A stretch of 64,000 nt of DNA from Deltaproteobacteria bacterium (lineage in GTDB: Bacteria > Desulfobacterota_D > UBA1144 > Nemesobacterales > UBA2774). The notes under the pieces are model-generated. The model saw nothing but the letters and a program-made list of their open reading frames with translations, ran no database searches and was not told where the DNA came from. A program made the position numbers and the translations under genes. Each line of letters starts with the position of its first letter. Position 1 is the stretch's first letter. The stretch lies in contig JAVKFU010000019.1 in NCBI GenBank assembly GCA_040223695.1, positions 62,001 to 126,000 on the forward strand. Reading direction: 5' to 3'. Of this stretch, positions 18,874 to 27,360 are shown piece after piece.

Positions 18874-19182
18874 TTATCGCAAGCCTAACTTTAGCTGAGT
18901 ACCGTAATCTATAATTGACTGCACCGCCACCTGGTCGATGAAGAAAAGCGCAACCATCACTATAATCGGCGATAAATCTATTCCGCCCATTACCGGAAGA
19001 AGCCGTCTGGCGTACCTCAAGACAGGCTCGGTTGCTTTATAAAGAAATTGAACTATCGGATTATAAGGATCGGGATTTACCCATGATATTATAGCTCTGC
19101 CGACAATTATGAATAAATAGATAGTGATCATATAATGGAGTGTTTGACCTATTCCGATGATAAGGTTGGCGACAATAAACAT
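18874..19182 (-). CDS. yggT: YggT family membrane protein
   Basis: A 102-residue integral membrane protein of the YggT family. The diagnostic block is present: ISWVNPDPYNPIVQFLYKATEPVLRYARR, here seen from about residue 33 as SWVNPDPYNPIV and LYKATEPVLR, between two hydrophobic segments. YggT proteins are linked to osmotic stress and, in some bacteria, to cell division and membrane complex assembly. Its ATG overlaps the proC stop codon (TAATG), so translation is coupled. Confidence 0.93.
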   Translation of the reverse strand: MFIVANLIIGIGQTLHYMITIYLFIIVGRAIISWVNPDPYNPIVQFLYKATEPVLRYARRLLPVMGGIDLSPIIVMVALFFIDQVAVQSIIDYGTQLKLGLR

Positions 19183-20000
19183 TATTTATTCTCCTTGGAT
19201 AATTCTCTCGAACGATACGCGGCGGCTTCCACAGCCGATATGACGTTCGCCCTGAACCCTCCGGATTCAAGCTCGTGTATTCCCTCGATCGTAGTGCCCC
19301 CGGGAGATGATACTTTGTCTTTGAGCTCCGCGGGGTGCGTCTTTTCCTCAATAATCATTTTTGCCGTGCCGTAAACCGTCTGAGCCGCGAGTTTGAGCGC
19401 TATATCCCGCGGGAGACCCATCTTTACTCCTCCGTCCGAAAGGGCCTCTACGAACATAGATACGAAAGCGGGCCCGCTGCCGCTGAGTCCCGTGACCGCA
19501 TCCATCAGGCTTTCGTCTTCCACAATATACGCAAGGCCGACAGATTCGAAAATCTTCCTCACCTCCTCCCGCTCTTTATGATTCAGATTGGAATTGCAGT
19601 AAAGCACTGACGCGCCGGCCTGAACCAGGGCAGGGGTATTCGGCATAACGCGGACGATTTTCACCTTCTTTTTTCCAAGAGCGCCCGCGATTGTCCGAAC
19701 CGGAATACCGGCAGCTATGGAAACAATAATCTTTTCGAGTGTAATTTGGGATTTTATTTCATTTACAACCTTTCCAGTCGAATTCGGCTTTACGGACAAA
19801 ATTATCAGCTCAGATTTCCCGGTCAGCTCTCTATTGTCCGCGGTCGTTTTAACTCCGAAAACTGATTTAACATGATCCAGTCTTTTGGCGACAGTATCGC
19901 TAACCAGAATTTCGGTATTACCTACAACGCCCGATGAAATAAGCCCTTTTAAAAGGGCCTCGGCCATGTTCCCCGCGCCTATGAATCCTATTTTCGCCAT
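19182..20000 (-). CDS. proC: Pyrroline-5-carboxylate reductase
   Basis: Last step of proline synthesis: reduces 1-pyrroline-5-carboxylate with NAD(P)H. The 272-residue protein has the N-terminal dinucleotide motif IGFIGAGNMAEALLKG, the middle IVRVMPNTPALVQAG, and the C-terminal signature region LSGSGPAFVSMFVEAL with SSPGGTTIEGI, all typical. It sits between yggS and yggT in the conserved order, overlapping the yggT start by two bases. Confidence 0.96.
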   Translation of the reverse strand: MAKIGFIGAGNMAEALLKGLISSGVVGNTEILVSDTVAKRLDHVKSVFGVKTTADNRELTGKSELIILSVKPNSTGKVVNEIKSQITLEKIIVSIAAGIPVRTIAGALGKKKVKIVRVMPNTPALVQAGASVLYCNSNLNHKEREEVRKIFESVGLAYIVEDESLMDAVTGLSGSGPAFVSMFVEALSDGGVKMGLPRDIALKLAAQTVYGTAKMIIEEKTHPAELKDKVSSPGGTTIEGIHELESGGFRANVISAVEAAAYRSRELSKENK

Positions 20001-20023
20001 ATCTATTCCCTACCGTCCGAATT

Positions 20024-20713
20024 TCAGGCTCTCGCTCCGAAAATCGCCGAGCCTATTCTTACCATCGTAGCCCCTTCTTCTATAGCGACCTCAAAATCGC
20101 CGCTCATTCCCATGGATAGCTCTGTGAGTCCGGGAAACTTCTCCCTGAGATTATCCCTCAATTCCCTGAGCTCCACGAAATAGGGCCTCGCCCTTTCGGG
20201 CTCGTCGAAAAAAGGCGGCATCGTCATAAGCCCCTTAACCTCGATATGATCATAATCCCCGAGACGGTTAATGAATCCCTGGACTTCATCCCTCCCGACC
20301 CCCCCCTTGGCCTCCTCCCCTCCAGTGTCCACCTCTATGAGAACAGGCATCCTGATACACGCTTTTCCAGCTCTTTTATCTATCTCCATGGCGACTGACA
20401 CAGAATCCAGCGAATGAACAAGCTCTACGTTCCCGATCAGGTACTTGACCTTGTTACGCTGAAGGCGGCCTATGAAATGCCATTTTACACCGCTCTTTAC
20501 CGCTTTTTCCACGGTTTTATGCTTGTCCCTTAACTCCTGCGCGTAGTTCTCTCCGAATGTATCGACGCCTAACCCCGCCGCCTCTATGATTCTTTGGGCT
20601 TCCACCTGCTTGGTCACCGCTACCAGTCTTATATCGCTGATATTTCTTCCCGACCTTTTAGCGGCTTTTTCTATCCTCTCGGTTACATTTTTTATATTAC
20701 TTGCCAAATCCAT
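20024..20713 (-). CDS. yggS: YggS family pyridoxal-phosphate homeostasis protein
   Basis: A 229-residue single-domain PLP-binding protein of the YggS/PLPBP family, with a role in vitamin B6 and amino-acid homeostasis. The PLP lysine lies in RLVAVTKQVE near residue 34; GENYAQEL, WHFIGRLQRNKVK and the C-terminal ELSMGMSGDFEVAIEEGATMVRIG bind the cofactor and its phosphate. The 5' end overlaps the maf stop region by 17 bp. Normal length and no oddities. Confidence 0.95.
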   Translation of the reverse strand: MDLASNIKNVTERIEKAAKRSGRNISDIRLVAVTKQVEAQRIIEAAGLGVDTFGENYAQELRDKHKTVEKAVKSGVKWHFIGRLQRNKVKYLIGNVELVHSLDSVSVAMEIDKRAGKACIRMPVLIEVDTGGEEAKGGVGRDEVQGFINRLGDYDHIEVKGLMTMPPFFDEPERARPYFVELRELRDNLREKFPGLTELSMGMSGDFEVAIEEGATMVRIGSAIFGARA

Positions 20714-21302
20714 ACTTACCGAACGGCTCGACTATTCCGAGTTTTTTTAAAGCCTCAAGCAGCTCTACCACCGGGAGACCTACGACATTCGTGTATGAAC
20801 CCTCGATTCCCGTTACCATAAAGGCGCCTATTCCCTGAATACCGTACGCCCCCGCTTTATCCATCGGCTCTCCGGTCTTAATGTAACCTTCTATCTCGTA
20901 CGCCGCAAGCGGCTTGATGCCGACCCTGGTTCGCACGATTTCACTGTGGAGAACTTCCCGCTTTGGCTTAACAATTGAGAAAGCCGTGTATACATTATGC
21001 TCCTTTCCCGATATTTTTTGAAGCATAAGCGCCGCTTCCCCTTTACCCGACGGCTTTCCGAGTACCTCGCCATCCACGACCACGATTGTATCGGCTCCGA
21101 TAACCATATTGCCGTTTTCCAAATTCCGGGAAACGGATGAGGCTTTATCCAGGGATACCCTGAGCGCGAACTCTTGAGGGGTTTCATCTCCTTTGAGGGA
21201 CTCGTCCGCGGACGGGCTCACAACCTCAAATTCAATCCCGGTATTTCCAAGAAGCTCTTTTCTTCTGGGGGAGGATGAGGCCAGGATAATTTTATATTTC
21301 AT
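20697..21302 (-). CDS. maf: Maf-like nucleotide pyrophosphatase
   Basis: A 201-residue Maf/HAM1-type enzyme that hydrolyses non-canonical or unwanted nucleoside triphosphates (dTTP/UTP or m7GTP class) to monophosphates. The N-terminal ILASSSPRRKELLGNTG is the family motif, VIGADTIVVVDGEVLGKP carries the catalytic Asp, and DKAGAYGIQGIGA completes the site. It is the first gene of the minus-strand run down to about 17110 and overlaps yggS. Confidence 0.94.
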   Translation of the reverse strand: MKYKIILASSSPRRKELLGNTGIEFEVVSPSADESLKGDETPQEFALRVSLDKASSVSRNLENGNMVIGADTIVVVDGEVLGKPSGKGEAALMLQKISGKEHNVYTAFSIVKPKREVLHSEIVRTRVGIKPLAAYEIEGYIKTGEPMDKAGAYGIQGIGAFMVTGIEGSYTNVVGLPVVELLEALKKLGIVEPFGKYGFGK

Positions 21303-21517
21303 GACAATAAATTACCCGACTGTGATGTATGTGTGACGCGCCGAATCAAGTTTATTCAGCGGTAACGAGAATATAACAATAATAAGATGCGCCCTGAGAG
21401 GATCATATGCCCATCGCGGGAGGACGTTAGGCCCTGAGTAAAAAATTCCCGGAGGTCCGTATCTCATTCACGAAAGAGTCGGGCTGTAAGTGCATATTTG
21501 AATTTATCGATTAGCGA

Positions 21518-22093
21518 TCAATAATAATTCAGCTCGCTGTCAATCCAGTATTTCTCGGCGCCGACATTCGTACGAAGCGCTATGCCCTGATCGGTAATTT
21601 GATAGATAATTATGTCGGAGTCAAACGGGATTTCTCCGCTTGCCGCAGCGCCCCTGGTTTTCGATTTCAACGCAGCGTCGCCCTGGACGCCGAAATCCCA
21701 TCCCTTCCTGATAAACTCGTTGAGAACGACAGGGCTGTTGAATATAATCACCTCTCTCTTATCCGTAACTCCCACTCCGAGGCCTATACCTCCTTCGGCC
21801 ATCTTCATAAACGTCTCTTTGCCATTGGAGCTATTTACCACGACGCCGTAGCCATTCCCTGAACCGACGACCAGAAACTGGGTGCTGATATTGCTGAAGA
21901 CACCGTAGCCCGCGGCATGTTCTATCAATTCCCTCGTTACGGGCTCTTTCGCGTAAAGCTCGGCAAGGGTATTGTCCTTCATCTGCAGGATATACGCTCT
22001 TTTGGACGCAGGGCTGTTGCCTTTGGGCTTTGCGCACGCGTAGACAAAACCTACCGTAAAAATCAGGGAAAGAATCATAATGTAGAATTTCAT
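21518..22093 (-). CDS. SYLF/YSC84-domain lipoprotein
   Basis: A 191-residue lipoprotein: signal MKFYIMILSLIFTVGFVYAC with the lipobox Cys at residue 20. The rest is a SYLF (YSC84-type) lipid-binding domain, seen in GYGVFSNISTQFLVVGSGNGYGVVVN, AEGGIGLGVGVTDKREVIIF and the C-terminal block ending in ALRTNVGAEKYW. Bacterial SYLF proteins are periplasmic or membrane-associated with poorly known roles. A GGAG precedes the ATG. It stands alone, with about 215 bp to maf in which I see nothing. Confidence 0.85.
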   Translation of the reverse strand: MKFYIMILSLIFTVGFVYACAKPKGNSPASKRAYILQMKDNTLAELYAKEPVTRELIEHAAGYGVFSNISTQFLVVGSGNGYGVVVNSSNGKETFMKMAEGGIGLGVGVTDKREVIIFNSPVVLNEFIRKGWDFGVQGDAALKSKTRGAAASGEIPFDSDIIIYQITDQGIALRTNVGAEKYWIDSELNYY

Positions 22094-22261
22094 TTCTATC
22101 TCCTTCTGTTCTCTACAGAATTCTTACTCTCTGTCCGTAGAAAAATCAGTTTGCATGTATTACAGAATACAATGTTACGAGGTCAAAGTCTCTATATTTT
22201 TTCATTACGCCACGCATACAGCGGGTGAACGAAATAGAATCATTCAGGATGTATATACGGT

Positions 22262-22645
22262 CTAGGACTTTCCGTCCAGCTCCTGGAATACCTCTTTAGC
22301 CAGCCTGAGACCCGTGAGGGCGGCCGGGAAACCGGCGTAAACGAGCGTCTGCATTAAAACCTCTACAATCTCTTCTCTGGTGCAGCCGCAGTTGAGCGCG
22401 CCCTTGATATGCACCTTGAGCTGATTGGGCGCAGTACCCAGAGCCGTAAGAGCGGCGACAGCGGTGATTTCACGCGACTTCATGTCCAGACCCGGCCGGG
22501 AGGATATCTCGCCGAACACGAACTCCATGAGGTAGCGCACCATGTCGGGCGCTATATCGTTAAGACTGGCCGCCGTCCTTTCCGCGGCTCCGGGAGAGAT
22601 CTCCTCAAGCTTTTTTAAACCCTGCTCGTATTTATCGCTCGGCAT
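22262..22645 (-). CDS. Carboxymuconolactone decarboxylase (CMD/AhpD) family protein
   Basis: A 127-residue all-helical protein of the CMD/AhpD-like family. Conserved segments are MKSREITAVAALTALGTAPNQLKVH and the loop GALNCGCTREEIVEVLMQTLVYAGFPAA. Members include gamma-carboxymuconolactone decarboxylases and alkylhydroperoxidase-like proteins; only NCGC is visible rather than a clear CxxC redox motif, so a redox role is not supported. ATG 22645 is chosen over an upstream start (22684) because GAGGGGG lies 6 bases before it. Confidence 0.86.
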   Translation of the reverse strand: MPSDKYEQGLKKLEEISPGAAERTAASLNDIAPDMVRYLMEFVFGEISSRPGLDMKSREITAVAALTALGTAPNQLKVHIKGALNCGCTREEIVEVLMQTLVYAGFPAALTGLRLAKEVFQELDGKS

Positions 22646-22726
22646 ATTTACCCCCTCTATCTTACTTGAAATCAAAATACGCAATGCCTATACTACGGCT
22701 TTTAATCAATTTGTAAAGGAGCGCTC

Positions 22727-22831
22727 ATGCTGATTCTGATCGCCAGGTTCAGGATCAAACCCGGATATAGAGAGAAAATGATAAGCACGGAGAGAATACA
22801 ATCGCCTGAGTGCAATCATATTGGACAATGA
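22727..22831 (+). pseudogene. Possible remnant of an antibiotic-biosynthesis-monooxygenase (ABM) domain gene
   Basis: A 34-codon frame with a good ribosome binding site (AAAGGAG) and ATG. It begins MLILIARFRIKPGYREKM, which resembles the first strand of ABM-domain monooxygenases (usually about 95 residues), and then loses resemblance and stops. It is most simply a truncated gene; it could also be a chance small frame. Confidence 0.35.
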
Positions 22832-22859
22832 GAAACTCATTCTTTAAGATAGTGCGATT

Positions 22860-24476
22860 ATGAACACTAAGATAATTCTATTATTTGTAAGCACATTCCT
22901 GATCTTCGGCTGCGGCAATAATAGCGGCAATGACATCGATTGGAGCCAGAAAGACACGCTCAATATAAATATCGGCAACGAGCCGCCCACGCTCGACCCG
23001 TCCCGCGCGACCGACACGACGTCATATACGGTGCTGAATAACCTGATGGAGGGTCTTACGCAGTTCGACGAAGAGTTCAAGCCCCGTCCCGCCCTTGCGG
23101 AGAGCTGGGAAATGAGCGACGACGGCAAGACATATATCTTTAAAATCAGGGAAAACGTTAAGTGGACAGACGGAAAGCCCTTGAGGGCGCAGGACTTCGA
23201 ATACTCATGGAAAAGGATTTTGAGTCCCGAGACGGGGGGAGACTACGCATACTTCCTTTATGACATAGAGAACGCCGAGGAATATAACACGGGGAAAATC
23301 AATGACGTAAACAAGGTTGGGGTAAGGGCTCTCGACGATAACACGCTCGAGGTAAAACTGAAAAGGCCGGCCTCTTATTTCCCGAGCCTCTTATCGTTTA
23401 TGTCGACCTATCCGATTCGTAAGGACGTAGTGGAGAAGCACGGGCTTAAATGGACCGAGCCCGCAAATATCGTTACACTGGGTCCCTACACTCTCACGTC
23501 GTGGAAGCACCACGACCACATATTGCTGACTAAAAACCCCGATTACCGGGGGGAGCCGCCGAAGATAGAAAAGGTAAAGCTTATTATGAACGAAAACCCG
23601 TCCTCGGCGCTGGCCCAGTACGAAGCGGGACAGCTCGACTACGCGGACAGCAAGAGCATCCCTCCTCTCGAAGTGCCGAGGCTAAAAGACCTGGATGACT
23701 TTACGACGACCCTTCAGTTCAGGGGCAACTACATAGCGTTCAACGTCGGGAAGCCCCCGTTCGATAACCCTCTCGTGAGAAAGGCGTTTGCGGCGTCCAT
23801 AGACAGGCAGAGCATAGTCGGCCTGATACAGGGGGCCGGTATAACGACAAAATCCTGGATTCCGAAGAACATGCTCGGCTACAACCCGGACATCGGGATC
23901 GAGTTTGACCCGGAGCAGGCAAAAAAGTGGCTGGCGGAGGCCGGATACCCAGGCGGCAAGGGGTTCCCGGAGGTGTCTTTCCTCTGGCCCGACGTGAGCA
24001 ATAACAGGGTCATTGCCGAGGCGCTACAGAGCATGTGGAAAGAGTATCTGGGAATTAAAGTCGAGCTCACGAACCAAGAATGGAAGGTCTATCTCAGCAC
24101 TATCAATACGGACCCGCCCGAGATTCACCGAGCGGGATGGGGCGCCGACTTCCCCGACCCTCATAACTTCATGACGCTGTTCACCTGCAATTCCGGAAAT
24201 AACAGGACGAGGTGGTGCAATCCCGAATACGACAGGCTGGTCGAGGAGGCGGCTCAGGAAACAGAGCGAGGAAAAAGGAAGGAGCTTTACGATAAGGCGC
24301 AGAAGATATTGACTGAAGACGACGCCCCGATCGCGCCTTTCTATATATCGAACCAGCAGAATATGATTAAGCCCTACGTAAAGGGCCTGAAACCCAATCC
24401 GCTTGACCTTTTGCTGTTCAAGAAAGCGTACTTTGAAGATAACAGTATGAAGAACGCGGGAGAGCCTGCGAATTAG
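22860..24476 (+). CDS. Oligopeptide ABC transporter substrate-binding lipoprotein
   Basis: A 538-residue extracytoplasmic solute-binding protein of family 5 (OppA/DppA type). The signal MNTKIILLFVSTFLIFGCGN ends in a lipobox with Cys at residue 18. Family segments include NEPPTLDPSRATDTTS, LAESWEMSDDGKTYIFKIRENVKWTDGKP and YDKAQKILTEDDAPIAPFYI. It would deliver oligopeptides to an Opp-type permease, but no permease or ATPase genes are adjacent, so it is an orphan here. The ribosome binding site is weak. Confidence 0.93.
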   Translation: MNTKIILLFVSTFLIFGCGNNSGNDIDWSQKDTLNINIGNEPPTLDPSRATDTTSYTVLNNLMEGLTQFDEEFKPRPALAESWEMSDDGKTYIFKIRENVKWTDGKPLRAQDFEYSWKRILSPETGGDYAYFLYDIENAEEYNTGKINDVNKVGVRALDDNTLEVKLKRPASYFPSLLSFMSTYPIRKDVVEKHGLKWTEPANIVTLGPYTLTSWKHHDHILLTKNPDYRGEPPKIEKVKLIMNENPSSALAQYEAGQLDYADSKSIPPLEVPRLKDLDDFTTTLQFRGNYIAFNVGKPPFDNPLVRKAFAASIDRQSIVGLIQGAGITTKSWIPKNMLGYNPDIGIEFDPEQAKKWLAEAGYPGGKGFPEVSFLWPDVSNNRVIAEALQSMWKEYLGIKVELTNQEWKVYLSTINTDPPEIHRAGWGADFPDPHNFMTLFTCNSGNNRTRWCNPEYDRLVEEAAQETERGKRKELYDKAQKILTEDDAPIAPFYISNQQNMIKPYVKGLKPNPLDLLLFKKAYFEDNSMKNAGEPAN

Positions 24477-24545
24477 GCACTTCTTCTATCTATCACAAAT
24501 CTTTCCCTCTACCTTCCATAGGAATGAAATAGAAGAAATGATAAG

Positions 24546-24575
24546 ATTGCCGCGAGTGCTTCGCACTCTCGCAAT
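24546..24575. repeat. REP-like intergenic palindrome
   Basis: A 30-base imperfect hairpin: the arms ATTGCCGCGAGTGC and GCACTCTCGCAAT pair around a TTC loop with two small bulges. It lies between convergent genes and has the look of the short extragenic palindromes scattered through many bacterial genomes. Only one copy of this form was noticed in the window. Confidence 0.5.
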
Positions 24576-24640
24576 GACGCGCCGGGCGGGCTCGCAGCTG
24601 GAAGCCACTCCTACTGTCATTTTAGTTTCAATAACAATAC

Positions 24641-24733
24641 TCAGTCTGGTACACGGATTGAACCGTCTTCTCCGATCTGGAATGAGGGGTTCAATGCGAC
24701 TTCCCATAGGTAGCCGTCCGGGTCACTGAAATT
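24641..24733 (-). pseudogene. C-terminal remnant of a glyoxalase/VOC-family gene
   Basis: Directly after the stop of the luciferase-like gene (4 bases), one frame reads FSDPDGYLWEVALNPSF followed by an acidic tail and a stop. SDPDGYLWEV is the classic C-terminal motif of glyoxalase/bleomycin-resistance (VOC) proteins, with the Glu as metal ligand. Only about 30 codons remain and there is no start codon or upstream domain, so this is a gene relic, probably truncated by a deletion that fused the neighbourhood. Confidence 0.7.
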
Positions 24734-24736
24734 TCA

Positions 24737-25789
24737 TCAGTCCTTAAAATATGGGATGATGTCTTTGGCGTAGGTTTTAAGGGCCTTCTCCGGGTCGGGG
24801 CTGAACCTGTAGAAGAGCACGAAATGCCTGACTCCCTTCTTTATATATTTCTCGATCTTGTTTATACAGTCCTTTTTGGAACCCGTTATAGTGAAGTCGA
24901 TTATGGCCTCCCTCGGGAAGAACTGCCCCAGCTGTCTGAACTTCTGCCTGCCCTCCTCATCCTGAGGGACGACGTTGAAATAGTTAAGACCGTGATACTC
25001 CTCGGGGATTTCGACATCGTACCCCGCTTTTTTGAGCTGGTCCTGCATGACTAGCACGTACTTAAACGGCTCAAGCGTTTTGTAGGCCTCGTCCTCATCT
25101 TTACCGAGCGATGTGAAGACCCAGAGAGCGGGGTCAATTTCCTTCATTTTTCTTCCCGCGGACTTTGCGCTTTCCTTGATTGTTCCCAGATATTCGGCAT
25201 AAAGACCGGGATTCAAGTCGATGGGGAGCCAGCCGTCCCCGAGCTCTCCCGCAAGCTTCAGACCTTTGGGCGTATGAGTCGCTATATAGGTTGGAATCCT
25301 GTTCCTCTTGTAAGGCCTCACCTGAAGGAAAGCGTCCTTCATCTCGAAAAACTCACCCTTGTAATCGATCGGACTGTCCGAGGCCCACAGTTTCTGCATA
25401 ATCTCCATCGATTCCCTCAGTCTCTTAAGGGGCTTGTTCCATTTAATGCCGTAAGCGTCGAGATTCATCGACTCGCCGACGCCTAATGTCAGTGTGACTC
25501 TGCCCTTCGATATGTGGTCGATGGAAGCGAGTCTCTGAGCAAACACCGCAGGGTGCATTCTGTGCGGGTCAGAGACGGTGCCGAGACTGATATTACTGGT
25601 CTTCATCGCAGCCGCGGTAGCTATTGTCCATGCTTCGTGTGCTTCTGTGGGGGAGACGAAAACAAGGTGGTCGGGATACCAGACGGTATCGAATCCAAGT
25701 TTGTCCGCCATAACCGAAAATTTTAAAAGTCCATCCATATCAGCCCCGGGCATGGGGGCCGAAAGTCCGAATTTAATCTCATTTGCCAT
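24737..25789 (-). CDS. Luciferase-like (LLM) F420- or flavin-dependent oxidoreductase
   Basis: A 350-residue TIM-barrel protein of the bacterial luciferase-like superfamily. Typical segments are KFGLSAPMPGADMDGL, ADKLGFDTVWYPDHLVF, SLGTVSDPHRMHPAVFAQRLASIDHIS and GRVTLTLGVGESMNL, the last two most like F420-dependent dehydrogenases and Mer-type proteins. No signal peptide. ATG has GAGGTG 6 bases upstream. A VOC-gene relic lies directly downstream. Cofactor (F420 versus FMN) is inferred from resemblance and from the F420 reductase-like gene nearby. Confidence 0.88.
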   Translation of the reverse strand: MANEIKFGLSAPMPGADMDGLLKFSVMADKLGFDTVWYPDHLVFVSPTEAHEAWTIATAAAMKTSNISLGTVSDPHRMHPAVFAQRLASIDHISKGRVTLTLGVGESMNLDAYGIKWNKPLKRLRESMEIMQKLWASDSPIDYKGEFFEMKDAFLQVRPYKRNRIPTYIATHTPKGLKLAGELGDGWLPIDLNPGLYAEYLGTIKESAKSAGRKMKEIDPALWVFTSLGKDEDEAYKTLEPFKYVLVMQDQLKKAGYDVEIPEEYHGLNYFNVVPQDEEGRQKFRQLGQFFPREAIIDFTITGSKKDCINKIEKYIKKGVRHFVLFYRFSPDPEKALKTYAKDIIPYFKD

Positions 25790-25953
25790 TCTTACACCTC
25801 GCTATTAATTGTAGTTTCATTATAAACGGAATAGCGGACAAAACACAATATAATAAGCGCAAATAAGCGGCAGACGGTTCGCTAGTGGTTCTATAGTCCA
25901 TAGAAACCAGATGTTATAATAAGCACAGACAGCAAAAAGAAGGAGGAAAATAA

Positions 25954-26976
25954 ATGAAATTCGGTATCGGACTGTTCGGCATGCAGAGCCATGAGGAGCT
26001 TCCCTACACTCATCCGGAGCTATACAAAAACGCGCTCGAGCAGGTGAAGCTGGCTGAAGATGTGAATTTCGACTCCGCGTGGATCTCGGAGCACCATTTC
26101 CTCGAAGACGGTTACTGTCCGTCGCCCGCAGTAATTGCGGCAGCTATGGCAGCTATGACTGGAAGGATAAAGATCGGCTCCGCGGGAATTATCCTACCAC
26201 TGCACAATCCGGTGAGGGTGGCGGAGGATGCCGCCGTGGTCGATAATATTTCAGGCGGAAGGTTTAATCTCGGCGTGGTGCTCGGATACAGAAAAGAGGA
26301 ATACGAGGGGATGGGAGTGCCGATGAAGCAAAGACCCTCGAGGATGGACGAGGGGATAGAGGTGCTGGAGAAGGCGCTTGCGGGAGAAAAATTCTCCTAC
26401 GAAGGCGAAAGGTATAAACTGGAGAATACCGTGGTCACACCGAAGCCGGTACAAAAGCCGATACCCCTTTACGTGGGGGCTTTCGAGGAGCCCGCGATCA
26501 GGCGCGCGGGCAGGTACGGATACCCGCTCCTGATAGGCCCCGGGAGAACAGTGGATATGGTAAGGGATACGCTCGGCTACTACAACGATGAGGCGAAGAA
26601 GGCGGGGAAAAACCCGGACGACGTGGAGCACATACTCCTTAGAGAAACATTCGTATCCGCGGACAGGGACCGGGCCATAGAAGGCGGGAACAAGTACATA
26701 ATAAGCATGTATAAGTATTACTTCTCGCTCGGAGTGAAGATGTTCGTAAGGGGTAAGCAGCTTACCGGACTGGACGATCCGCTTTTCGAGCACCTTGCGG
26801 AGCAAAGGTTTATAATCGGGACGCCTGAAGACTGCATCGATGAAATAAAGATGTACCGGGACACGCTCGGAATCAATTATATAGCCTGCAGAATGGTGTT
26901 CCCTCAGGCTACTCACGAAGTTATCTCAAACTGTATTGAGCTATTCGGAAAAGAGGTAATCCCTAATATTGACTGA
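25954..26976 (+). CDS. LLM class flavin-dependent oxidoreductase
   Basis: A 340-residue luciferase-like monooxygenase. It opens MKFGIGLFGMQSHEELPY and has FDSAWISEHHFLEDGYCPSPAV, HNPVRVAEDAAVVDNISGGR and NLGVVLGYRKEEYEGMG, typical of flavin-dependent (FMN) members close to the alkanal monooxygenase alpha-like group. It is a paralog of the gene at 55283-56308, sharing EHHFLEDGYCPS and VRVAEDAAVVD. AAGGAGG precedes the ATG. Transcribed divergently from the gene at 24737-25789. Substrate unknown. Confidence 0.9.
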   Translation: MKFGIGLFGMQSHEELPYTHPELYKNALEQVKLAEDVNFDSAWISEHHFLEDGYCPSPAVIAAAMAAMTGRIKIGSAGIILPLHNPVRVAEDAAVVDNISGGRFNLGVVLGYRKEEYEGMGVPMKQRPSRMDEGIEVLEKALAGEKFSYEGERYKLENTVVTPKPVQKPIPLYVGAFEEPAIRRAGRYGYPLLIGPGRTVDMVRDTLGYYNDEAKKAGKNPDDVEHILLRETFVSADRDRAIEGGNKYIISMYKYYFSLGVKMFVRGKQLTGLDDPLFEHLAEQRFIIGTPEDCIDEIKMYRDTLGINYIACRMVFPQATHEVISNCIELFGKEVIPNID

Positions 26977-27100
26977 GGCAATATTCAGGAACCACTTGTT
27001 TTATAGCACCGCCAGAAAGAAATGACGGGCGGCGACTTGAATCCTGAGAATTGAGACGTTATGATGTATGTGTTGTTTATAAGGTTCTTTTAAAATTTAT

Positions 27101-27271
27101 AGTGGTAAGGAGCTTTCAGCTTAATAGGGAAATCCGGTGAGAATCCGGTACAGCCCGCTCGCTGCTGTAAGTAGTCCGTAAAGTCCCCCGCAGAATGCCA
27201 CTGGAATCAAAGATTCCGGGAAGGCGCCGGGGAGTCCCGAGGCTACAAGTCAGAACACCTGCCTTACAACT
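27101..27271 (+). promoter_or_regulatory. Cobalamin (B12) riboswitch
   Basis: Adenosylcobalamin-type riboswitch in the leader of btuB. The closing stem pairs GTAAGG (27105-27110) with CCTTAC (27262-27267). Inside are GGGAAATCCGGTGAGAATCC (27127-27146), the central GCCACTG at 27197-27203, and the B12 box near AGTCAGAACACCTGCC (27248-27263). It should switch off expression of the downstream uptake operon when cobalamin is plentiful. Confidence 0.95.
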
Positions 27272-27328
27272 GTGAAATTACTTTTCTTCGGGGGGAGAAA
27301 GTAAATGGTTTTAAGATACAAACAGTCT

Positions 27329-27353
27329 CCCGGTTTCAGTACGAAGAACCGGG
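27329..27353 (+). promoter_or_regulatory. Hairpin that can hide the btuB ribosome binding site
   Basis: A 7-bp stem, CCCGGTT (27329-27335) and AACCGGG (27347-27353), whose right arm overlaps the GGGGG ribosome binding site (27351-27355) of btuB (GTG at 27361). It is placed where an expression platform acting on translation would be. No T-run follows, so transcription termination is less likely. Confidence 0.55.
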
Positions 27354-27360
27354 GGCTCAA

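Noticed and set aside
26251-26916. Minus-strand open frame of 221 codons opposite the luciferase-like gene
   Set aside because: It mirrors a well-supported oxidoreductase gene and has no family features of its own.
26977-27060. Imperfect hairpins upstream of the B12 riboswitch
   Set aside because: Short arms with mismatches and no T-run; not convincing as a terminator of the preceding gene.
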